This document shows positions 4,992-9,252 of a DNA stretch of 9,252 bases, piece after piece (the stretch's first letter is position 1; the number at the start of each line of letters is the position of its first letter). The notes under the pieces are model-generated. The model was given only the letters and a program-made list of their open reading frames with translations, made no database searches and was not told the DNA's origin. Source of the DNA: Candidatus Roizmanbacteria bacterium CG_4_9_14_0_2_um_filter_39_13 (lineage in GTDB: Bacteria; Patescibacteriota; Microgenomatia; UBA1406; GWC2-37-13); assembly GCA_002788865.1 (NCBI GenBank), contig PFSC01000192.1, positions 1 through 9,252 on the forward strand, read 5' to 3'. A program made the position numbers and the translations under genes.

Positions 4992-6599
4992 ATGTTGCAC
5001 CTTCGGAAGAATCTCCCATTTATATTACTTTTTATCGGCATCTTCTCGTATATCCTCTACTTTTCACTTTTTAGTATCTTGAGGTATGAAAAACTGTATT
5101 CCCACTATTTTGACCTTGGAATCATGCACCAAACTGTATACAACACATATCAAGGTATCAGGACGGGAGATTTTTCTCGAATCCTTGAGATGACCGATCC
5201 GCATGGAAGTGCTGAACAAGTCAAACGTATGGCTGTACACAACGATGTTTTTTTGCTTTTTCTTGCTCCTTTTTACTTCATTCATGATGGTCCGGCTACG
5301 ATCCTCATCATACAGTCTATTGTGCTCGGGCTTGGGGCATTGTTTGTATTTCTCATTGCGCAAAAAATATTCAAAAAATTTACAAATGCACAGTACTTTG
5401 CACTCGTATTCGCATATGGATATCTGCTGTATCCGCCTCTTCAGAAAGCAAACAATTTTGATTTTCATGCGGTCACACTCGCAACGACATTTCTTCTTGG
5501 GATGTACTATTTTTTGCTCAAAAAGAGATATATGTGGTCTTTGATATTTGCTGGGGTGAGTATGCTGACAAAAGAACAGGTGGGACTTACCGTGGCATTT
5601 TTTGGTGCGTACACTATTTTTGACTCAGCAAAAGAACATGTTTCGTTTTCGCGCGCGACATTCAAAAAATTTGTGTTTGGTTCATCGCTTCTTTCTAAAA
5701 TTAAACATTTTCTCACAAAAAAACAGAATCGATTCGGTCTGTTTCTTTTTATCATTGGTGTACTTTGGGTTATTGTATCAATAAAGATTATTATCCCTCA
5801 CTTTCGCATGGGTGAACATTTTGCAATGAAATACTTTCAATACTTACGAAATACTCCTATGAAGATTATTCCGGTGATATTCCGGTACGAGACATTCCAT
5901 TATATTTTTATATTACTTATGCCGCTTGGACTCTTGTCACTGTTTGCCCCATTTCAGATCTTCATTGCCCTCCCTGATATAGCGATGAATGTTCTCTCAA
6001 CAAACAGCAACATGCGAAATATATACTTTCACTATGATTCTGTAATCACTCCGTTTGTGTTCATTTCCGCAATGTATGGAGCACATACTTTACTCGAGTC
6101 AAAATTTTCCGTTCTCATAAGGGGTACGAAACATATTGCCCACTTTATCAAACTTCCAAAAGGAATAGTCCAAATAGTTTCACGTTTGAAGCATGATCCC
6201 GAACATGTCGTCATGTCGTTCTTGATCGGATCGATAGTCGTCGTCTCTTTGTATATGAGTCCACTTCCTTGGGGACATCATAAAGATATGTTTCCGTGGG
6301 GGCCATATCCAGAAAAATATGCTGATATAAAACTGTGGAAGATGTATCTTTCGGATGAGTCGATCAAAGTTTCGACTACTGGACATCTTGCTCCACATTT
6401 TACCTCAAGGCGATATTTCTATAATTTTGCTGAAGGGTATGACCTTGCAGCTTATGTGGTGATTGATCGATCTGAGATACACCAAGGCTTTCAGACAGAG
6501 CTAAAATCTGCTGAATACGAAAAAATCCTTCATGATTGGAGATATATTAAAATGTATGATGTGCATGATATTGAAGTGTATAAAAAATTAAAATTTTAA
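4992..6599 (+). CDS. DUF2079 polytopic membrane protein
   Basis: A 535-residue integral membrane protein with around ten hydrophobic segments, the first at about residues 9-30. Family marks, in order, are the post-TM1 motif YFDLGIMHQTVYN (39-51), the loop motif VHNDVFLLFLAPFYF (82-96), NFDFHAVTL (155-163), TKEQVGLT (193-200) and HYDSVITPFVF in a late segment. The tail after WGHHKDMFPWGPYP is hydrophilic, probably extracytoplasmic, with VSTTGHLAPHFTSRRYFYNF, a stretch typical of DUF2079. The family resembles membrane glycosyltransferases of the GT-C type, which would use lipid-linked sugar donors on the outer face; that function is inferred. The glycosyltransferase gene starts 8 bases downstream. 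In-frame starts GTG 4953 and ATG 4980 exist; 4992 is preferred because a consensus -10 box covers 4980 and because residue one is then shortly before the first membrane segment. Confidence 0.85.
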   Translation: MLHLRKNLPFILLFIGIFSYILYFSLFSILRYEKLYSHYFDLGIMHQTVYNTYQGIRTGDFSRILEMTDPHGSAEQVKRMAVHNDVFLLFLAPFYFIHDGPATILIIQSIVLGLGALFVFLIAQKIFKKFTNAQYFALVFAYGYLLYPPLQKANNFDFHAVTLATTFLLGMYYFLLKKRYMWSLIFAGVSMLTKEQVGLTVAFFGAYTIFDSAKEHVSFSRATFKKFVFGSSLLSKIKHFLTKKQNRFGLFLFIIGVLWVIVSIKIIIPHFRMGEHFAMKYFQYLRNTPMKIIPVIFRYETFHYIFILLMPLGLLSLFAPFQIFIALPDIAMNVLSTNSNMRNIYFHYDSVITPFVFISAMYGAHTLLESKFSVLIRGTKHIAHFIKLPKGIVQIVSRLKHDPEHVVMSFLIGSIVVVSLYMSPLPWGHHKDMFPWGPYPEKYADIKLWKMYLSDESIKVSTTGHLAPHFTSRRYFYNFAEGYDLAAYVVIDRSEIHQGFQTELKSAEYEKILHDWRYIKMYDVHDIEVYKKLKF

Positions 6600-6607
6600 A
6601 TAAAACA

Positions 6608-7519
6608 GTGAATACAATACAAAAAATATCGGTCATGATCCCATTTCATGATGAGAAAGACAATTTACCAATCTTAATAGACGGACTTCAGAAAGAACTC
6701 CTGCAAACTGGGAAAAAATACGAGATCTTGCTCATTGATGATGGATCTCTAGATACGTATCTTCCATCCATCCAACACTTTGTGAATTCTGACACGATTC
6801 AACTAATCAAACTCAATAGGCAGATGGGTAAAGGAAAAGCACTTGCAGAAGGGATTATACATGCCTCTGGAGATGCTATTCTTTTCATGGATGCCGACTT
6901 GCAGGATGATCCAGCAGATATTTCGTCTTTTATCAAAAAGATAGAGTCGGGTTATGATTTTGTAAACGGGCACCGATACACTCGAAAAGACAACTCAATC
7001 ATCAAGCTGTATTCATTGACCGCAAGGTGGTTTTTGCACAACTATCTCCATTCCCCCTTTACCGATATTAACTGTGGATTCAAAATGTTTCGGAAACAGA
7101 TTCTTGAAGATGTCGCATTGTATGGCAACAATTTTCGTTTCCTTCCTTTGGCAGCATTCTACGAAGGCTATCGTGTCGGAGAAGTTCATGTGGAAAATAA
7201 ACCAAGAATTCATGGTAAGTCCAAATATGGCATCGACAAACTTTTTGTCGGATTAATCGACATGCTTTCAGCATACTTTTTGTACAAATTTGCAGAAAAA
7301 CCGCTTCATTTTTTTGGTGGCGTTGGGGCGATTTTGTTTGGGATTGGTGGACTTGCATTGGCGTGGGTCACGTATGAGCGAATATTTATGGGAGTGCTTT
7401 TGTATCGAAGACCCGCTTTACTATATGCAATATTTCTTGTCATTTTGGGAATCCAGATTATTATGACAGGAATTATCGGAGAGCTCATCGTGTATCTGCA
7501 TAATAAGAAAAAGATATAA
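6608..7519 (+). CDS. Family 2 glycosyltransferase, polyprenyl-phosphate sugar synthase type
   Basis: A 303-residue GT2 enzyme with a GT-A fold: the N-terminal strand ISVMIPFHDEKDNL (7-20), nucleotide-binding LIDDGS (42-47), the metal-binding DAD (95-97) in FMDADLQDDP, and a conserved R/HGKSKYG loop (200-208). Two membrane segments close the protein (about 233-255 and 270-295). This layout is shared by dolichol- or undecaprenyl-phosphate mannose/glucose/aminoarabinose transferases (DPM1, GtrB, ArnC), which move a sugar from a nucleotide donor to a polyprenyl phosphate on the cytoplasmic face. The product would be the donor for a GT-C-like enzyme such as the protein encoded just upstream. The start is GTG 6608, the only one before the first strand. 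It follows the previous stop after 8 bases with no promoter-like or Shine-Dalgarno sequence, so it is likely translated from the same message. The sugar cannot be told. Confidence 0.92.
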   Translation: MNTIQKISVMIPFHDEKDNLPILIDGLQKELLQTGKKYEILLIDDGSLDTYLPSIQHFVNSDTIQLIKLNRQMGKGKALAEGIIHASGDAILFMDADLQDDPADISSFIKKIESGYDFVNGHRYTRKDNSIIKLYSLTARWFLHNYLHSPFTDINCGFKMFRKQILEDVALYGNNFRFLPLAAFYEGYRVGEVHVENKPRIHGKSKYGIDKLFVGLIDMLSAYFLYKFAEKPLHFFGGVGAILFGIGGLALAWVTYERIFMGVLLYRRPALLYAIFLVILGIQIIMTGIIGELIVYLHNKKKI

Positions 7520-7534
7520 AAATGAGAATATGTG

Positions 7535-7564
7535 TTGTAGCCGCTTGCTACTTTATTGTATAGT
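7535..7564 (+). promoter_or_regulatory. Predicted promoter of the EamA transporter gene, with a small hairpin
   Basis: TTGTAG (7535-7540), an 18-base spacer and TATAGT (7559-7564). The predicted start is base 7571, exactly the A of the ATG. A small hairpin GTAGC-CGCTT-GCTAC (7537-7551), followed by TTTATTG, lies between the -35 and -10 boxes; it could be a weak terminator for the upstream glycosyltransferase transcript. The two readings may both be true. Confidence 0.4.
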
Positions 7565-7570
7565 GATAGA

Positions 7571-8491
7571 ATGTCTGGAATACTTGCAATTATCATCGCA
7601 GAAATTATCTGGGGTTCTGCTCCACCGATTTTTAAGTATTCCCTGCAAGGCGTTCCTCCCTTTACGCTTGCATTTATCCGATTCTTTACCGCCTCATTCA
7701 TTTTCATGCCGTTTGCTTACATGCGCTGGAAACGGCTCACGACAATCCAACTCGTATATATTTTGTTGGGGAGTTTGGTTGGAGTCGTGATCAATGTCTC
7801 GGCTTTTTTTGTTGGGTTGGAGCTTGCTCCGAGTATAAATGTTCATATGATTAGCGCTGCTGGACCTCTTGTTTTGTATGCACTTTCTATTTTTGTGCTT
7901 CATGAAAAACCGCATGCTCAGGTTTTTCGAGGTATGATATTTGCCTTTGTCGGAGTTCTTGTAATATTTCTTGCTCCGCTATTTCGTGATGGATTTAGTA
8001 CTGGAAGTGGATCAGTAAGATCAGTATTAATTGGAAATTTCTTATTTATGATTGCTATGGTTGGTGGAGTGTTTTATGCAGTCATCAACAAGAAAATTAT
8101 CAAGACAGTAGATTCTACAGTGATCATGTCTCTCCAGTTTTTTGTCGGATCGGTAGCATTCATACCGATGATGGTGCGAGAACTCAAAGATTGGTCGTTT
8201 GCATCACTCAATAATGCAGGATGGGTCGGAATTATTTATGGTATTTTCTTTTCTTCAGCTCTCGCATATTTCCTACTTAATTATGCATTGAAGAGAATTT
8301 CTGCTCAGCAAATCGGAGTATTTGAATATATGAAGCCAGTCATCGCAGTACTTGTCGCAATCCCCTTACTTTCAGAATTTCCTGATGTCTATTTTATTAT
8401 AGGAAGCGTACTTATATTTGTTGGTGTATATATTAGTGAGCGCCATCCTCATTTTCAGAGAATCCATACGAAGATTGGTGTAAGGGGGTGA
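7571..8491 (+). CDS. EamA/DMT-superfamily transporter
   Basis: A 306-residue protein made of two EamA repeats, about residues 3-135 and 152-288, each with five hydrophobic segments, ten in all. Typical marks are the start AEIIWGSAPPIFKYSL with its Trp-Gly-Ser, PSINVHMISAAGPL in the first repeat, YAVINKKI at the head of the second, and YFLLNYALKRISAQQIGVFEYMKPVIAVL near the end, followed by LLSEFPD. The family exports or exchanges amino acids, nucleotide sugars and other small metabolites; the substrate here is not readable. ATG 7571 is chosen over TTG 7556 because the first membrane segment begins directly and the predicted transcript start falls on it. It lies 51 bases after the glycosyltransferase and could supply metabolites to the same envelope pathway, but it seems to have its own promoter. 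It ends with TGA at 8489-8491, one base before the stop of the - strand relic. Confidence 0.92.
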   Translation: MSGILAIIIAEIIWGSAPPIFKYSLQGVPPFTLAFIRFFTASFIFMPFAYMRWKRLTTIQLVYILLGSLVGVVINVSAFFVGLELAPSINVHMISAAGPLVLYALSIFVLHEKPHAQVFRGMIFAFVGVLVIFLAPLFRDGFSTGSGSVRSVLIGNFLFMIAMVGGVFYAVINKKIIKTVDSTVIMSLQFFVGSVAFIPMMVRELKDWSFASLNNAGWVGIIYGIFFSSALAYFLLNYALKRISAQQIGVFEYMKPVIAVLVAIPLLSEFPDVYFIIGSVLIFVGVYISERHPHFQRIHTKIGVRG

Positions 8492-8806
8492 TTATTCAGC
8501 AACCAAACTATCAAAGTTCAAAACCCAAGGCATAGGTCTACTATCAATCGGATCCATTCGTTTGAAACCCAATTTTTTTGGCATTACTGAATATATCATG
8601 CTCATATCATTGTGTGGTTTTGGTCCAGACACCTTCTCTTGAGGACAAAAGAGTATCTGTTGATTATTTGTTCTTGCGGCAAAAGCGATTATATATTTTG
8701 TCAAAACGTATTGCCAGCGAAGATGCTGAAAAAATGGAACATCTTTTTTTGAATATCCTTGTATTTGGTCAATATATATGTCTCCAATTTTAACAGCGCT
8801 ATTAAA
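8492..8806 (-). pseudogene. 5'-truncated relic of an unknown gene
   Basis: The - strand frame ending at TAA 8494-8492 is open up to the hairpin cluster and beyond it to a TAG at 8872-8870, but it has no ATG, GTG or TTG before the TTG at 8704. Its residues are protein-like well upstream of that TTG: FNSAVKIGDIYIDQIQGYSK is followed by an aromatic, basic stretch with FFQHLRWQYVLTKYIIAFAA and a C-terminal part with MPKKLGF and PWVLNFDSLVAE. About 104 residues remain before the repeat sequence begins at 8808. I do not recognise the family; the MPKKLGF end slightly recalls acetyltransferase-like proteins, but that is weak. The best explanation is a gene whose 5' part was lost when the hairpin cluster arrived. 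Start at TTG 8704 (70 residues) is the less likely alternative. Confidence 0.5.
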
Positions 8807-8807
8807 T

Positions 8808-8914
8808 CCCCGATGCGTAAGCTCGTGGGATGGAGGTGCTCCCCGCTTCGATAGTTGCGGGGCAAACAGCTACGCTGTTTGATTGATAAGAAACCCCGAG
8901 CGTAAGCTCGTGGG
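8808..8914. repeat. Cluster of four hairpins bounded by near-identical 21/22-base repeats
   Basis: The flanks are direct copies of the same palindromic unit: 8808-8829 (CCCCGATGCGTAAGCTCGTGGG has one extra T, so it is given by position) and 8894-8914, sharing GCGTAAGCTCGTGGG. Each folds as CGAGC / GCTCG with CCC / GGG outside. Between them lie CCCCGC (8841-8846) / GCGGGG (8857-8862) and CAAACAGC (8863-8870) / GCTGTTTG (8874-8881) with loop TAC. Such arrangements resemble REP/BIME-like elements or the ends of hairpin-recognising transposons. No transposase is in the window. The left edge ends the homology of the - strand relic; the right unit contains the start codon of the next gene. Confidence 0.8.
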
Positions 8915-9170
8915 TAGTTTCATAAATGAAGACGAAGAGAGAGATTTCTGGGCTACTCATAGTTTCTTAGATTTTCTTGATTCATTTGAAGAAGTCAAAA
9001 TGGATTTTTCTAAACTTAAGCCATCTACAGAGACTGTCTCAGTGCGCTTTTCAAAACATCTTCTTGAAGATATTAAGATATTGGCAAATAGCAGAGATGT
9101 GCCCTACCAATCGTTGATGAAGGTATTTTTAGCAGAGAGGATTCAGCAGGAAAGAATTTTGGGGAAGTGA
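8910..9170 (+). CDS. CopG-family (BrnA-like) antitoxin, apparently orphan
   Basis: An 86-residue ribbon-helix-helix protein. The N-terminal NEDEERDFWATHS (6-18) and KLKPSTETVSVRF (35-47) are the marks of the CopG antitoxin family (the PF12441 type), with beta strand ETVSVRF, helix one SKHLLEDIKILANSRD and helix two PYQSLMKVFLAERIQQER. Such proteins dimerise, bind their own operator DNA and neutralise a RelE/BrnT-like toxin. The N-terminus is odd: the family usually starts M..IPKFKNEDEE or the like, whereas here residues before FINEDEE are encoded by the palindromic unit. GTG 8910 lies inside that unit; TTG 8883 would add nine residues translated wholly from repeat sequence. No ribosome-binding site or promoter is evident. 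No toxin gene is next to it within the window; 82 bases remain downstream. Expression is doubtful, though the coding part is intact. Confidence 0.8.
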   Translation: MGSFINEDEERDFWATHSFLDFLDSFEEVKMDFSKLKPSTETVSVRFSKHLLEDIKILANSRDVPYQSLMKVFLAERIQQERILGK

Positions 9171-9252
9171 TTTGGTGGTGGGTAAGGGCTGGCAACTGGT
9201 AAGAGTTCAGGGTCTTTGACAAAACTATATCACAATACATCAATTATTATTT

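Noticed and set aside
8489..8491. UGA read as glycine (as in Gracilibacteria/Absconditabacteria)
   Set aside because: TGA ends the EamA and CopG-type genes at natural family lengths, and no gene has an in-frame TGA inside its conserved part.
9216..9221. Perfect TTGACA as the -35 box of a promoter at the right edge
   Set aside because: No acceptable -10 hexamer lies 16-18 bases downstream, and the gene it would serve is outside the window.

Overview
The window looks like a piece of a small bacterial chromosome of the Candidate Phyla Radiation (Patescibacteria). This is inferred, not proven. The grounds are AT-rich coding DNA, translation with TGA used as a stop (ends of the EamA and CopG-type genes), no convincing Shine-Dalgarno sequence before any gene, promoter-like -10 boxes placed almost directly on start codons, many small palindromic intergenic elements, and a gene mix (Bro-N protein, DUF2079 membrane protein, CopG-type antitoxin) familiar from such genomes. 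All intact genes lie on the + strand. One gene relic lies on the - strand.

Layout. 1-142 is an unresolved window edge. 143-535 is a 130-residue protein of unknown function. 639-1481 is a Bro-N/DinD-like, phage-type DNA-associated protein with a palindrome over its predicted promoter. 1511-1584 is a nested palindromic element. 1640-2674 is a membrane-anchored alpha/beta hydrolase facing the outside of the cell. 2687-2773 is a degenerate copy of a dispersed intergenic palindromic repeat. 2813-2899 is tRNA-Leu(UAG), whose encoded CCA also starts another hairpin (2897-2928) related to the one at 1511. About 1,050 bases (2929-3980) then carry no recognisable gene, which is unusual next to the tight packing elsewhere.

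3981-4919 is a complete Xer-type tyrosine recombinase with all six catalytic residues. It is followed by an envelope-related group: a DUF2079 polytopic membrane protein (4992-6599), a membrane-anchored family 2 glycosyltransferase of the dolichol/polyprenyl-phosphate sugar synthase type (6608-7519, 8 bases downstream), and an EamA/DMT transporter (7571-8491). The first two probably form one transcript and plausibly act in lipid-linked sugar transfer at the cell surface. The transporter has its own promoter-like sequence.

The right end is a scar. A 5'-truncated gene relic on the - strand (8492-8806) abuts a 107-base cluster of four hairpins (8808-8914). The last hairpin supplies the best start codon (GTG 8910) of a CopG-family antitoxin gene (8910-9170), for which no toxin is visible. 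The most interesting signals are the start-codon-proximal -10 boxes across the window, the two hairpin families (one with a conserved base and variable tip, one forming the right-end cluster), and the empty AT-rich kilobase between tRNA-Leu and the recombinase.
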